From positions 2,239,001 through 2,303,000 of the forward strand of contig NZ_CP120373.1 in NCBI RefSeq assembly GCF_029892065.1: a stretch of 64,000 bases of DNA, given 5' to 3'. The stretch's first letter is position 1; every line of letters begins with the position of its first letter. Origin of the DNA: Sinorhizobium garamanticum (GTDB lineage: Bacteria; Pseudomonadota; Alphaproteobacteria; Rhizobiales; Rhizobiaceae). The position numbers were made by a program, and so were the translations under genes. This document shows positions 33,293 to 42,894 of the stretch, piece by piece. Below the pieces are notes generated by a model, which worked only from the letters and a program-made list of their open reading frames with translations, did no database searches and had not been told where the DNA came from.

Positions 33293-35067
33293 GAGGCGGC
33301 CTCGTGACTGACGCGTCCGGGTGCAGGTTGGTTTTGCGGAATGAAGTCCTCGGGCGCGCCGGGGACGCTGTAGTCGTAGGCCCAGCGATAGACGACCGGC
33401 AGTTCCTTGCCCCAGTTGCCGTGAGGCGGCGGCGTTTCAGGCGTTTGCCATTCGAGCGTCGTGGCGCGCCAGGGATTGCCGCCGGCCTCTCTGCCGTGGC
33501 GCAGGCTCCAGACGAGGTTGAAGAGAAAGACGATCTGGGCCGCGCCGACGATGAGTGCCGCGACGCTGATGAAGGCATTGAGGCTATGGACCGACTCCGG
33601 CACGAACGCCACTTCGCCGAGATCGTGGTAGCGGCGCGGAACGCCGACGAGGCCGACATAGTGCATCGGGAAGAAGATCGCGTAGGAGCCAAGGAAGGTG
33701 ATCCAGAAATGCAACTGGCCGAGCGCCTCGTTGAGCATGCGCCCGGTGATCTTCGGATACCAATGATAGATCGCCCCGAAGATGACCAGAATCGGCGCGA
33801 CGCCCATGACCATGTGGAAATGCGCAACGACGAACATCGTGTCTGAGAGCGGCACGTCCACCACGACATTGCCGAGGAACAGCCCGGTGAGGCCGCCGTT
33901 GACGAAGGTGACGATGAAGGCGAGAGCGAAGAGCATCGGCAAGGTCAGGTGGATGTTGCCCCGCCAAAGCGTCAGGACCCAATTGTAGACCTTGATTGCC
34001 GTCGGCACTGCGATGATCAGCGTCGTGGTGGCGAAGAAGAAGCCGAAGTAGGGATTCATGCCGCTGACGTACATGTGGTGCGCCCAGACGACCATGGACA
34101 GTGCGCCGATGATAACGATCGCCCAAACCATCATGCGGTAGCCGAAGATATTCTTGCGAGCATGGGTGCTGATGAGGTCGGAAACGATGCCGAAGGCGGG
34201 CAGGGCGACGATGTAGACTTCCGGATGGCCGAAGAACCAGAAGAGGTGCTGGAACAGGATCGGGCTGCCGCCGCCATATTGCAGTTGCTCTCCCATCTCG
34301 GCGATTGCCGGCATGAAGAAGCTCGTGCCGAGCAGCCGATCAAAAAGCATCATGACGCAGGCGACGAACAGTGCCGGGAAGGCGAGCAGGGCCATGACCG
34401 TGGCGGTGACAATGCCCCAGACGGTCAGCGGCATGCGCATCAGCGTCATGCCACGGGCCCGGCCTTGGAGAACCGTGACGACGTAGTTGAGGCCGCCCAT
34501 CGTGAAGCCGATGATGAAGATGATCAGCGAAGAGAGCATCAGGATGATGCCCCAATCCCTTCCGCCGGGTGTATTGGACAGAATCGCCTGGGGCGGATAA
34601 AGCGTCCAGCCGGCCCCGGTCGGCCCTCCGGGAGTGAAGAAGCTTGCGACCAGCACCAGCACTGCGAGCAGATAGATCCAGTAGCTCAGCATGTTCGCGT
34701 AGGGGAACACCATGTCGCGGGCGCCGACCATCAGCGGAATGAGATAGTTGCCGAAGCCGCCGAGGAAGAGCGCGGTGAGCAGATAGATCACCATGATCAT
34801 CCCGTGCATGGTGATGAACTGGTAATAGCGCTCGGCATCGATCAGCTCGAAGGTGCCAGGGAAGCCGAGTTGCAGGCGCATCAACCAGGAAAGCACCAGC
34901 GCGACCATGCCGATGGCGATCGCCGTCGTCGCGTATTGGATGGCGATGACTTTCGCGTCCTGGCTGAAAACGTATCGGGTCCACCAGCTGTGCGGATGAT
35001 AAAGTTCAACATCCTCGACTTCGGCGGGCGGAACCGCCTCGCCAATACCGGACCGGACGTCGACCAT
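33289..35067 (-). CDS. ctaD: Cytochrome c oxidase subunit I
   Basis: 592 residues with about twelve membrane helices. Haem and CuB ligands are visible: a His in FITMHGMIMVIY (low-spin haem), the CuB site GHPEVY (with the Glu of type A oxidases) and VWAHHMYVSGM, and FVVAHFHMVMG with the remaining haem ligands. K-channel-type residues appear in TTTLIIAVPTAIKVYNW. The enzyme oxidises cytochrome c, reduces O2 to water and pumps protons in the inner membrane. It lies 42 bp after subunit II in a six-gene operon that starts with a soluble cytochrome c. It is probably an alternative oxidase to the chromosomal one. Confidence 0.95.
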   Translation of the reverse strand: MVDVRSGIGEAVPPAEVEDVELYHPHSWWTRYVFSQDAKVIAIQYATTAIAIGMVALVLSWLMRLQLGFPGTFELIDAERYYQFITMHGMIMVIYLLTALFLGGFGNYLIPLMVGARDMVFPYANMLSYWIYLLAVLVLVASFFTPGGPTGAGWTLYPPQAILSNTPGGRDWGIILMLSSLIIFIIGFTMGGLNYVVTVLQGRARGMTLMRMPLTVWGIVTATVMALLAFPALFVACVMMLFDRLLGTSFFMPAIAEMGEQLQYGGGSPILFQHLFWFFGHPEVYIVALPAFGIVSDLISTHARKNIFGYRMMVWAIVIIGALSMVVWAHHMYVSGMNPYFGFFFATTTLIIAVPTAIKVYNWVLTLWRGNIHLTLPMLFALAFIVTFVNGGLTGLFLGNVVVDVPLSDTMFVVAHFHMVMGVAPILVIFGAIYHWYPKITGRMLNEALGQLHFWITFLGSYAIFFPMHYVGLVGVPRRYHDLGEVAFVPESVHSLNAFISVAALIVGAAQIVFLFNLVWSLRHGREAGGNPWRATTLEWQTPETPPPHGNWGKELPVVYRWAYDYSVPGAPEDFIPQNQPAPGRVSHEAAS

Positions 35068-35109
35068 TATATTCCCTCCAAGTTTCCCAGATTTCTACCC
35101 TGGCGCCCT

Positions 35110-35952
35110 CTATTGCGCCGACGAGGCGACGGCCGTGACCGCCTTCGGGCTGTCATCGGACGATGCCGTCAATTGCGAAAAGGTCTGCTGCTCGGCGAGC
35201 CACGTCTGGTAATCGGCCTCGGTGTCGACCACTACTGTGCCGCGCATCTGCGGATGGCCGACGCCGCAAAGCTCTGCACAGAGGATCTCGAACGTGCCTG
35301 TCCGCGTCGGCGTGAACCAGAAATAGGTCACCATGCCGGGCACCATATCCATTTTGGCGCGGAACTCCGGCACATAGAAATCATGCAGGACATCGACCGA
35401 ACGCAGGAGAACCTTGACGGGCTTTCCGACCGGCAGATGCAGCTCGCCACCCTCGATGATCACGTCGTCGAGCGTAGCCGCGTCATTGCGATTGAGGCCA
35501 AGCGAGTTCTCGGGCGCGACGTCCCGGGTTTCCGACGTTCCGAGCTTTCCGTCCGCGCCCGGGAGCCGGAAACTCCACAGCCATTGCTGGCCGACGACTT
35601 CGACTTCCGTTGCCGCCGCCGGGACGGTGATGAACTGGTTCCAGACGAAAAGACCCGGCGCCAGCATTGCGATGACGCCAACCGTCGTGCTTACGGCGAG
35701 CCAGCCTTCAAGGCGCTTGTTTTCGGGTTCATAGGCGGCTTGGTTTCCGGGCCGATGGCGGAACCGGAAAACGCAATAAGCGGTGAACAGGACAACCGCG
35801 ACGAAGACGAAGCCGGTGATCCAGAAAGTTATGATGAGAGTATTGTCGATGTAATTCCAGTTGGAGGCGATTGGTGTCCACCACCAGGGACTCAACAAAT
35901 GGAACAACACTGATCCGGCGGCCAACAAAACCAGAATCACCACCACGGCCAT
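35110..35952 (-). CDS. ctaC: Cytochrome c oxidase subunit II
   Basis: 280 residues. Two N-terminal membrane helices (~1-22 and ~40-62) are followed by a short third hydrophobic stretch near TVGVIAMLAPGLFVW and a periplasmic cupredoxin domain. CuA ligands are complete: His in SVDVLHDFYVPEF, and CAELCGVGHPQM with two Cys, the bridging Glu, His and Met. It receives electrons from cytochrome c, most likely the one encoded just upstream. No haem C domain is fused to it, so it is not caa3-type in the strict sense. Confidence 0.94.
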   Translation of the reverse strand: MAVVVILVLLAAGSVLFHLLSPWWWTPIASNWNYIDNTLIITFWITGFVFVAVVLFTAYCVFRFRHRPGNQAAYEPENKRLEGWLAVSTTVGVIAMLAPGLFVWNQFITVPAAATEVEVVGQQWLWSFRLPGADGKLGTSETRDVAPENSLGLNRNDAATLDDVIIEGGELHLPVGKPVKVLLRSVDVLHDFYVPEFRAKMDMVPGMVTYFWFTPTRTGTFEILCAELCGVGHPQMRGTVVVDTEADYQTWLAEQQTFSQLTASSDDSPKAVTAVASSAQ

Positions 35953-36095
35953 TTCTTGTCCCTCCTACCGTAATCGGCTGTGGGCATGAATACGCAATCC
36001 GTAGAGTTCCGATCACGATTATTGCACGAACGGAAAATAGTCGCAAATCGCCCGAAAGGGTTGTTGTCCGGTCCCGTTTCGCGCGATAGTTCTAC

Positions 36096-36482
36096 CTATT
36101 GTGAATATTGCTTGAGGTAGGCGATCACGTTGGCGACTTCGTCTTCCTTCTTCAGGCCCGGAAAGGCCATTTTTGTTCCCTTGACCTTGGCCTTCGGGTT
36201 CTGAAGATACTCGCGCATGGTCGCCTCATCCCAGACGAGGCCTCCCTTACCGGCCTCGGTCATGGCCTGCGAATACTTGAAATTCGGATGGGTGCCGGCA
36301 GTCCTGCCCATGACGCCCTGGAGCGACGGACCGACCTTGTTCTGGTCCTTATCCACGACGTGGCAGGCCGCGCATTTTTTGAAGACCGTGGCGCCGGCCT
36401 CGGCGTCGCCCTCCTGGGCGAGACCAGCAACGGGACAGAGTGAGAGTGCCGAAAAAGACAGGGCAACAACAGGAATTCGCAT
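36096..36482 (-). CDS. Class I cytochrome c (c550/c2-like), periplasmic
   Basis: 128 residues with a signal peptide (VVALSFSALSLCPVAGLAQ). The haem c attachment motif CAACH is at ~37-41 and the distal Met ligand is in KGTKMAFPGL near residue 100. This is the usual mitochondrial-like class I fold (KVGPSLQGVMGRTAG; YSQAM; VIAYLKQY). It is the first gene of the oxidase operon, 143 bp upstream of subunit II, so it is the likely electron donor to that oxidase. The upstream gap (36483-36711) separates it from the sugar-type importer and contains no gene. Confidence 0.93.
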   Translation of the reverse strand: MRIPVVALSFSALSLCPVAGLAQEGDAEAGATVFKKCAACHVVDKDQNKVGPSLQGVMGRTAGTHPNFKYSQAMTEAGKGGLVWDEATMREYLQNPKAKVKGTKMAFPGLKKEDEVANVIAYLKQYSQ

Positions 36483-36711
36483 GACACTTCCTCAATTTCG
36501 CCGGGCGCGGGGCAAGGAGGACTATCGTCAAATCGTTGTATTGGCGGTGCTTGCTTCTCTCAGTGGTGGCGCGCCGAGGGCGTTGATACTGGCGACAAAA
36601 ACAAAACTAAGGCCCACATAGCAGAAGTCAATTGCCATGTCGGGGCGCGTTCAGCGCTCTGAAGCGCCTTTGCACATGCAACTCCTGCCGGTTCTGCTGT
36701 GACGCGTGGGA

Positions 36712-37779
36712 TCAGACGCGATTGCCCTCCGCGTCGAAGAAATGCAGGTAGTGTGCGGGAAAGCGGATCGGGACGGTGCCGGAGGCCGTGAGGAAGGACC
36801 GGTCGTTGGTGAAGGCCTTGAAGCTTGTCCGGCCGAGCGACAAGTGCAGGATGATGCCGAATCCGGTCGGCTCGACGAGGTCTACAGTCGCGAGCAGGCT
36901 GTCCGGCCCGTGACCCGCAAGGACGACGTGTTCCGGACGGATGCCGAGCGTCGCCTTGGCATTGTCCGCGAACGACGCGGATGCATCGAGCGGAATGCTG
37001 ACGCCTCCTTCCGTCTCGAAACTCGGCCTTTCGCCGGCACGATATGTGCCCTTGAAGAAATTCATGCCGGGAGAGCCGATGAAACCCGCGACGAAGAGGT
37101 TGGCCGGACGGTCGTAGAGGTCGAGCGGGCTTCCCACCTGCTGGACCACGCCGGCATTCATGGCGACGATGCGGTCCGCCAGCGTCATCGCCTCGATCTG
37201 ATCGTGCGTCACGTAGATCGACGTGGCGCCGAGGTCCTTGTGTAGCTTCTTGATTTCGGCGCGCATCTGTTCGCGCAGGCGTGCATCGAGGTTGGACAGC
37301 GGTTCGTCGAAAAGAAAGGCCTTCGGCTGGCGGACGATCGCGCGCCCCATGGCGACGCGCTGGCGCTGGCCGCCGGAAAGCGCGCGCGGGCGGCGTTCCA
37401 GAAGGGGCTCCAGGCCAAGCTTGGCGGCGGCGCCCGAAACGACGGTGGTGATCCTGTCCTTGGCCGTCTTGCGCAGCCGCAGGCTGTAGCTCATGTTTTT
37501 CTCGACCGACATGTGCGGATAGAGCGCATAGGACTGGAACACCATGGCGATGTCGCGGTCCTTCGGCGCGAGCTCGTTGACACGCTTGCCAGCGATGCGA
37601 ATCTCGCCGGCCGTCACGCTTTCGAGCCCGGCGATCATGCGCAGAAGGGTGGACTTGCCGCAGCCGGACGGACCGACGAGCACGACGAACTCACCGTCTC
37701 GGATCTTGAGGTCGACGTCATGCAGCACCGGGTGGATGCCGTAGGATTTTTGGATATTGGCGATATCGATGGAAGCCAT
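36712..37779 (-). CDS. CUT1-type ABC transporter, ATP-binding protein
   Basis: 355 residues of MalK/UgpC type. Walker [11 protein letters not shown]-loop [13 protein letters not shown], signature [14 protein letters not shown], Walker [17 protein letters not shown], switch His in [11 protein letters not shown], and a C-terminal OB-type regulatory domain ([11 protein letters not shown]). It powers import through the permeases at 37789 and 38628. Last gene of an operon led by a GntR regulator and a trans-sulfuration enzyme. The family normally moves oligosaccharides or glycerol-phosphate derivatives. Confidence 0.92.
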   Translation of the reverse strand: MASIDIANIQKSYGIHPVLHDVDLKIRDGEFVVLVGPSGCGKSTLLRMIAGLESVTAGEIRIAGKRVNELAPKDRDIAMVFQSYALYPHMSVEKNMSYSLRLRKTAKDRITTVVSGAAAKLGLEPLLERRPRALSGGQRQRVAMGRAIVRQPKAFLFDEPLSNLDARLREQMRAEIKKLHKDLGATSIYVTHDQIEAMTLADRIVAMNAGVVQQVGSPLDLYDRPANLFVAGFIGSPGMNFFKGTYRAGERPSFETEGGVSIPLDASASFADNAKATLGIRPEHVVLAGHGPDSLLATVDLVEPTGFGIILHLSLGRTSFKAFTNDRSFLTASGTVPIRFPAHYLHFFDAEGNRV

Positions 37780-37788
37780 GAATAATCC

Positions 37789-38622
37789 TCAGCCTTTGAC
37801 CGCGCCGGCCGTGAGGCCCTGGACGAGATAGCGTTGAATGAACAGGAAGAAGAGGCAGGCCGGGATCAATGCCAGTACACCGGCCGCCATCATCTGCCCG
37901 AAATCGACCGAGAACTTTGACACGAAGGACAGAAGCCCGACCGGGAAGGTCGCCTGCTCGTTGCCGGAGATCAGCATCAGCGAGAAGAGCAGTTCGCTCC
38001 AGGCGGCGGTAAAGACAAAGCCGAGCGTCGCGGCGATGCCGGGCAGCGTCAGCGGCAGAATGATCTGGCGGAAGGCGACGAACTGCGTGGCGCCGTCGAT
38101 CATCGCCGCTTCCTCCAGATCCTTCGGAATGCCGTCGAAGAAGGACTGCATCAGGAAGGTGGCGAAGGGCACGTTGAAAGCGCTGTAGACGATGACGAGG
38201 CCGGTAAGGCTGTTGGTGAGCCCCATCGGCGAGAGAATCTTGAAGATCGGCGCGACCAGCATCACCAGCGGGAACATCTGGGTGAGCAGCATCAAGGTCA
38301 CCAGCCAATACTTGCCGCGGAAGCGAAAGCGCGACAGCGCGTAGCCGGAGAGGGAAGAAAGAATCGTCACAATCAACGCGGTCGAGCCCGAAACGATCAG
38401 GCTGTTGCGGAAGAAAACCGGAAAAGCGCTGTGCCTGAGCACGAAGTCGAAATGCTCCAAACTCGCCCGTGACGGCCAGAGCCGGACACCCTCGGTGTAG
38501 AGCAGATCGTTCGGCGTGACCGCGACCTTGAGCAGCCAGAACAGTGGGAAGAGCGCAAAGGCGATGTAGGCGAGGATCGCCAGACGGTGCGCAACGGTGA
38601 GGAAGGTTGATTTGGCGCGCAT
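37789..38622 (-). CDS. CUT1-type ABC transporter, permease (MalG-like)
   Basis: 277 residues from the ATG at 38622, five bases after the partner permease's stop. About six membrane helices; the EAA loop reads EEAAMIDGATQFVAFRQIILPLTLPG in two parts, and a FALFPLFWLLKVAVTP helix opens the protein, as in MalG. The frame is open further upstream but that part overlaps the partner permease in another frame. It forms the translocation path together with the 38628 gene product. Confidence 0.92.
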   Translation of the reverse strand: MRAKSTFLTVAHRLAILAYIAFALFPLFWLLKVAVTPNDLLYTEGVRLWPSRASLEHFDFVLRHSAFPVFFRNSLIVSGSTALIVTILSSLSGYALSRFRFRGKYWLVTLMLLTQMFPLVMLVAPIFKILSPMGLTNSLTGLVIVYSAFNVPFATFLMQSFFDGIPKDLEEAAMIDGATQFVAFRQIILPLTLPGIAATLGFVFTAAWSELLFSLMLISGNEQATFPVGLLSFVSKFSVDFGQMMAAGVLALIPACLFFLFIQRYLVQGLTAGAVKG

Positions 38623-38627
38623 CGGAC

Positions 38628-39563
38628 TCAATCCTTGCTCAAGAGCCACTGTCTCAGGATGACGATCAGCAGCGAATAAACGAGGAGCAGCGCCAGCAGC
38701 ACCAGCGCGATCGCCGAGGCATAGCCGAAATCGAGCCGCTTGAAGGCCTGGGTGAAGATGTAGCTGGCGACGATCTGCGTCCGGTCGGCGGGGCCGCCAT
38801 TGGTCATGACGATGATGAGGTCGGCAAAGTTCGAGATCCAGACCGTGCGCAGGAGGATGGTGATCGCGATCGTCGGAGCGAGGAAGGGAAGGGTAATCGA
38901 GAGGAAGCGCTGGACCGGTCCCGCCCCGTCGATGCTGGCGGCCTCGTAAAGATCGCGCGGGATCGCCTGCAGCGCGGCGAGCAGGGTGATCGCGAAGAAC
39001 GGGATGCCCCACCAAATATTGGCGACGATCGGCCCCCACATGGCGAGCTGGGGATCGGACAGTATGTTGGCCGGCTGACTCATGAGCCCGAGCCCATAGA
39101 GCCAATGCGGCAATGGACCGACGACGGGGTTGAAAAGCCAGGCCCAGTTGAGGCCGGCGAGGAAACTCGGCACGGCCCAGGGCAGGAAGACGAGAGCCTG
39201 GGCGATCGCGCGGCCGTGGAAGGGTTTGTCGAGCAGGAGGGCGAGGATCAGCCCGAATGTGAACTGCAGCAGCACGGAAGCGCCGGTCCACCAGAGCGTG
39301 TTGCTGAGCGCGCGGAAAAACGCCTGATCTTGCGACAAGGCCCTGAAGTGATCGAGACCGACAAAGGCACCGGAGAACGGCTTGAGCAGCTGGATGTCGC
39401 GGAAGGCATAGGAGACGCCGAGCACCAGCGGCATGAGCATGACCGCGACGATCAGGATCAGCGCCGGCGCGCTGTAGAGATAAGGCGCGGAGGCGTCGGC
39501 GATGCGCTTCATCAGCGGCGGACGAATTGCATGCAGGCCGTCATGGCGTGCGGCATAGGCCAT
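38628..39563 (-). CDS. CUT1-type ABC transporter, permease (MalF-like)
   Basis: 311 residues with a cytosolic N-terminus and about six membrane helices (APALILIVAVMLMPLVLGVSYAF; TFGLILALLLDKPF; ALVFLPWAVPSFLAGLNW; ITLLAALQAIPRDLYEAASIDGAGPVQRFL contains the EAA motif, given here in shortened reading). A typical first permease of a sugar-type importer, 120 bp after the binding-protein gene. Confidence 0.92.
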   Translation of the reverse strand: MAYAARHDGLHAIRPPLMKRIADASAPYLYSAPALILIVAVMLMPLVLGVSYAFRDIQLLKPFSGAFVGLDHFRALSQDQAFFRALSNTLWWTGASVLLQFTFGLILALLLDKPFHGRAIAQALVFLPWAVPSFLAGLNWAWLFNPVVGPLPHWLYGLGLMSQPANILSDPQLAMWGPIVANIWWGIPFFAITLLAALQAIPRDLYEAASIDGAGPVQRFLSITLPFLAPTIAITILLRTVWISNFADLIIVMTNGGPADRTQIVASYIFTQAFKRLDFGYASAIALVLLALLLVYSLLIVILRQWLLSKD

Positions 39564-39683
39564 CGGTCGAATTTTCCCCTTTTTTGGACCGCCGTTATCG
39601 TTCGGCGTGCCTTCTTCTCATTTAGTCGGCTTCTCATTTAGTCGGGCGACCGGCGGCGGCACGAACCGCCGCCGGTGCCGGTT

Positions 39684-40946
39684 TTACTTCTTGTTCGCCA
39701 GGTACTTCTGCTGCGCCTTGGTCAGGTAGTCCGCCCACTGGTTGGCGAGCTCTTCGGGCGTAATGTCGCCGAGCAGCGCTTCCTGGGTCGTCTTGATCGC
39801 CAGCGAGTCCTTGAAGTAGGCGAATTCCTCGAGGTAGGTCGGCATGACGGTCAGCACGACGTCCTTGTCAGCCAATTCGTCGAACCAGCCCTTGAATTGC
39901 GGGCTCGCGTAGAAAGGATCCTTCTCGGCCGACTTGTGGACCGGCAGCGCGCCGGTGCGCTTGTTCCACTCGATATTGCCTTCCGGACCTTCGAGCGTTT
40001 CGATCAGCTTCCAGGAGAGATCCTTGTTCTCGCTCGCGGAAAGCATCGACCAGCCGGCAAAGCCGATCGTGGTGAAGGCCTTGCCGCTCGGCCCCTTCGG
40101 CATGGTGGTGACGCCGAAGTCCTCCGGCTTCATGCGTTGGGCAATGGCGATCAGCGCATCCGGGTCCTGGTCGAGGAAGGCGCAGGTGCCGCTGTAGAAG
40201 CCAGCGACGATTTCGTTGAAGCCCCAGTTGACGCTGTCCTTCGGCGCGAGGCCCTTCTTGTAGAGGTCGATGACCCAGGTCAGGCCCTTCACCCAGCCCT
40301 CGCTGTTCATCGTCGAGGTGCCATCTTCGTTGAAGAACTTGTTGTCGCCGGCCATCGTGGCGCCAAACATCACCCAGCCGTTGAGGCCGCCCGGACCGCC
40401 GCGCAGGCAGTAGCCGGATTTGCCCGGCAGCTTGGATACCGCCTCGGACGCCTTGACGAAGTCGTCCATCGTCTTCGGCGGTTCGGCGACGCCCGCTTCG
40501 GACAGCAGCTTCTTGTTGTAAAACATCGCCCGGAGATAGAAGCCGTAGGGCAGCATGTAGGCGGTATCGTTGACGTCGCGGCCGAGTTCGAGCGCGCGCT
40601 CGGTGAGGCCGGACGTGTGCTCCCACTTTGCGAGATAGGGCTCGAGGCTTTCGAGCATGCCGTTGTTGGCGTAGAGCGAGAGCCAGGTGTCAGGCATTTC
40701 CATGACATCCGGCACTTCGCCGGCCGAGACCATGGTCGCGAATTTCTGGAAAGCTTCGCCCCAGGGTAGCGAGATGATCTCGACAGTGGTGCCGGGGTTT
40801 GCGGCCTCGAACTTGGCGACGATCGACTTCAGTGTCTCGGTGCGCTCGGGGCTGGTGATGACCTCGACGAGCTTCAGCTTTGTATCAGCGAGCGCGCTGC
40901 CGGCCATCAGCGTGGCAAGCAGGGTTGCGGTAATCAGTTTCCTCAT
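39684..40946 (-). CDS. CUT1-type ABC transporter, substrate-binding protein
   Basis: 420 residues from the ATG at 40946, with AGGGGAA upstream. A signal peptide (LITATLLATLMAGSALA) is followed by a class-1 extracellular solute-binding fold: VEVITSPERTETLKSIVAKFE, PWGEAFQKFATMVSAGEVPDV, MLPYGFYLRAMFYNKKLL and TIGFAGWSMLSASENKDLSW. It captures the substrate in the periplasm. The operon partner is a trans-sulfuration-type PLP enzyme rather than a glycosidase, so a sulfur- or amino-acid-linked sugar, or another atypical solute, is possible. The substrate is not determined. Confidence 0.92.
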   Translation of the reverse strand: MRKLITATLLATLMAGSALADTKLKLVEVITSPERTETLKSIVAKFEAANPGTTVEIISLPWGEAFQKFATMVSAGEVPDVMEMPDTWLSLYANNGMLESLEPYLAKWEHTSGLTERALELGRDVNDTAYMLPYGFYLRAMFYNKKLLSEAGVAEPPKTMDDFVKASEAVSKLPGKSGYCLRGGPGGLNGWVMFGATMAGDNKFFNEDGTSTMNSEGWVKGLTWVIDLYKKGLAPKDSVNWGFNEIVAGFYSGTCAFLDQDPDALIAIAQRMKPEDFGVTTMPKGPSGKAFTTIGFAGWSMLSASENKDLSWKLIETLEGPEGNIEWNKRTGALPVHKSAEKDPFYASPQFKGWFDELADKDVVLTVMPTYLEEFAYFKDSLAIKTTQEALLGDITPEELANQWADYLTKAQQKYLANKK

Positions 40947-40995
40947 TTTCAGTTCCCCTTTTCTTAGGTGTTCGGGTTCTGCTTTGTCGTCGGCC

Positions 40996-42162
40996 TTAGG
41001 AAGCGACGGCAATCGCCGCTTCGAGATCGCTCCAGAGGGCCTCCGTTCCCTCCAGGCCGACATGGAGCCGTACCGACCGCGGCGAAATGCCGAAGGCGGC
41101 CGCGGAATTGGGCTGGGCTTTCTGCGCCAGAACGACTTCGCCCGGCACGATGAGGCTTTCGTGGCCGCCCCAGGAAACGCCGAGCTTGAACAATTGAAGA
41201 TGATCGGCGAAACGACGCACATCGACGCCCTCGCGGAAGATGAACGAGAACAGGCCGGACGTGCCGGAAAGTCCTGGCGGCAGATCATTGGCGAGGCCGG
41301 GATGGCAGACAGTTTCGACCAGCGGATGGCTCTGCAGGCGCTCAGCGACGGTCAGGGCCGAGCTTTCGTGCGCCTTCATGCGGATCGGCAGCGTGCGAAG
41401 CCCGCGGATCAGGAGCCAGGCATCGAAAGGCGAAAGCTTGCCGCCGAGATAGGGGTAGGCTTCGGAGCGGATACGGCCGATCAGTTCCTTCGATCCGGCA
41501 ACGACCCCGGCGACGACATCGCTGTGGCCGCCGAGATATTTCGAGGCCGAGTGGATGACGAGATCGACCCCGAGCGAAATCGGCTGCTGGAATACGGGGC
41601 TCGCCCAGCTATTGTCGATCACGGTGACAATGCCCTCGGCCTTGGCGAGTGCGGCAAGGGCGGTAACATCGTGGGTGTCCATCACCCAACTCGTCGGACT
41701 TTCCATATAAAAGAGCTTGGCGCCGGGGAGCGCCTTTGCCACCGCCTCCTCGTCGCGTCCGTCGACATAGGTTACTTCGACGCGCATGCGCTTCAGGTGC
41801 GTGCCGAACAGGCGGAAGGCGTCGGGATAAACATGCTTGACCGCGACGATGCGGTCGCCCGGCTCGACGAAGGAAAGAACGGTCGACGAGATCGCCGACA
41901 TGCCGCTCGCGAAGCCGAGCGCATCCTCGGCGCCTTCGAGTTTCGCCAGCATCTCCTCGAACATCCTGACGGTCGGATTGAGGCCGCGGGTGTAGATTGG
42001 CCGCACGCGTTCGCCCCGGTAGGAGGCGACCATATCGTCATAGTCCTTGAAGGTGAAAAGCGACGTCTGCACGATCGGCGGCACGACGGCGTCGAAGGCG
42101 TTGCCTTCGTCATGCGCGACGATGAGAGATGCTGCATCGAACGGATCGAAGCCGTTGTTCAT
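40996..42162 (-). CDS. Trans-sulfuration family PLP enzyme (cystathionine gamma-synthase/beta-lyase-like)
   Basis: 388 residues, Cys/Met metabolism PLP family. Seen: YTRGLNPTVRMFEEMLAKLEGA, FASGMSAISSTVLSFVEPGDRIV, a D at VIDNSWASPVFQQPI and the PLP lysine in VIHSASKYLGGHSDVVAG. The C-terminal SWGGHESLIVPGE helps bind the substrate carboxylate. Members catalyse beta- or gamma-elimination or replacement on cysteine, homocysteine or cystathionine. It overlaps the GntR gene by 4 nt (ATGA) and is 49 bp upstream of the importer's binding protein, so it belongs to that operon. The presumed substrate is what the importer brings in. Confidence 0.88.
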   Translation of the reverse strand: MNNGFDPFDAASLIVAHDEGNAFDAVVPPIVQTSLFTFKDYDDMVASYRGERVRPIYTRGLNPTVRMFEEMLAKLEGAEDALGFASGMSAISSTVLSFVEPGDRIVAVKHVYPDAFRLFGTHLKRMRVEVTYVDGRDEEAVAKALPGAKLFYMESPTSWVMDTHDVTALAALAKAEGIVTVIDNSWASPVFQQPISLGVDLVIHSASKYLGGHSDVVAGVVAGSKELIGRIRSEAYPYLGGKLSPFDAWLLIRGLRTLPIRMKAHESSALTVAERLQSHPLVETVCHPGLANDLPPGLSGTSGLFSFIFREGVDVRRFADHLQLFKLGVSWGGHESLIVPGEVVLAQKAQPNSAAAFGISPRSVRLHVGLEGTEALWSDLEAAIAVAS

Positions 42163-42875
42163 TTGGACATTTCCTTGATGTCTTCCTCGACGATGGCGAG
42201 GATTTTCAGTGTTTCTTCGCGCGCGGCGTTGGTGTCCTGCGCTGCGATGGCGTTGAAAAGCGTGCGGTGGAACGGAAAGGAGCGCCGTGCAAAATCCGGC
42301 CGGTCGAAGGGCTTCTCCCAGAAGCGTTCGAAGGCCTCGCGCATCTGCTCGAGAAGCTGGCGGAAGAGCGGGTTGTGCGTGGCGTCGTAGATCGCGAGAT
42401 GGAAGGCCAGGTCCTCCGGACCGGAGGTGCCTTTGGCGAGATGCACGCGTTCCATCTCATCAAGTTTTGTCTCGATGTTGACGAGGTCCGCATCGGTGCG
42501 GCGGCGTGCGGCCACCATGCCGGCCTCGACCTCGATGCCGCGCCGCACTTCGAGCGTCTGCAGAAGCGCGTCGCGCAGGTGTTCCGTGTCGAGCGTCAGC
42601 GGCATGTGGATCGTCGCGCCGGAAATGGCACGCAGCAGGTAGGTGCCGCTGCCTTTGCGGGCCTCGACGACGCCGAGCGCCTGGAAATGGCTGAGGACCT
42701 CGCGAACCGTGGAGCGCCCGACGGCGAGCGCCGCCATTAATTCGCGCTCGGCCGGCAGCCGATCGCCCGGTTTCAGGCCGGAATGCTGGATGTAGTCGGC
42801 AAGAGCGGCAATGACCTGTTGCACCCGGTCGACCGGGGGCAGGGGCACAAGCGTCGCCTTGTCTTGCCGAGGCAT
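42159..42875 (-). CDS. GntR/FadR-family transcriptional regulator
   Basis: 238 residues from the ATG at 42875 (GAGGGAG upstream; an in-frame ATG at 42908 lies over the putative operator). Winged helix at ~20-85: LKPGDRLPAERELMAALAVGRSTVREVLSHFQALGVVEARKGSGTYL, typical of FadR-subfamily proteins, read in parts. An all-helical FCD effector domain follows (EVRRGIEVEAGMVAARR; EDLAFHLAIYDATHNPLFRQLL). First gene of the operon with the trans-sulfuration enzyme and importer, which it probably represses together with itself. Confidence 0.9.
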   Translation of the reverse strand: MPRQDKATLVPLPPVDRVQQVIAALADYIQHSGLKPGDRLPAERELMAALAVGRSTVREVLSHFQALGVVEARKGSGTYLLRAISGATIHMPLTLDTEHLRDALLQTLEVRRGIEVEAGMVAARRRTDADLVNIETKLDEMERVHLAKGTSGPEDLAFHLAIYDATHNPLFRQLLEQMREAFERFWEKPFDRPDFARRSFPFHRTLFNAIAAQDTNAAREETLKILAIVEEDIKEMSK

Positions 42876-42894
42876 CCGGTGCTCCCTCACGCCA

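Noticed and set aside
33949..35913. 654-codon plus-strand frame opposite cytochrome oxidase subunits I and II
   Set aside because: It is rich in Asp, His and Arg with no domain, and both minus-strand genes show complete metal ligand sets.
38607..39641. Plus-strand frame opposite the MalF-like permease
   Set aside because: Charged, low-complexity shadow of a membrane protein gene.
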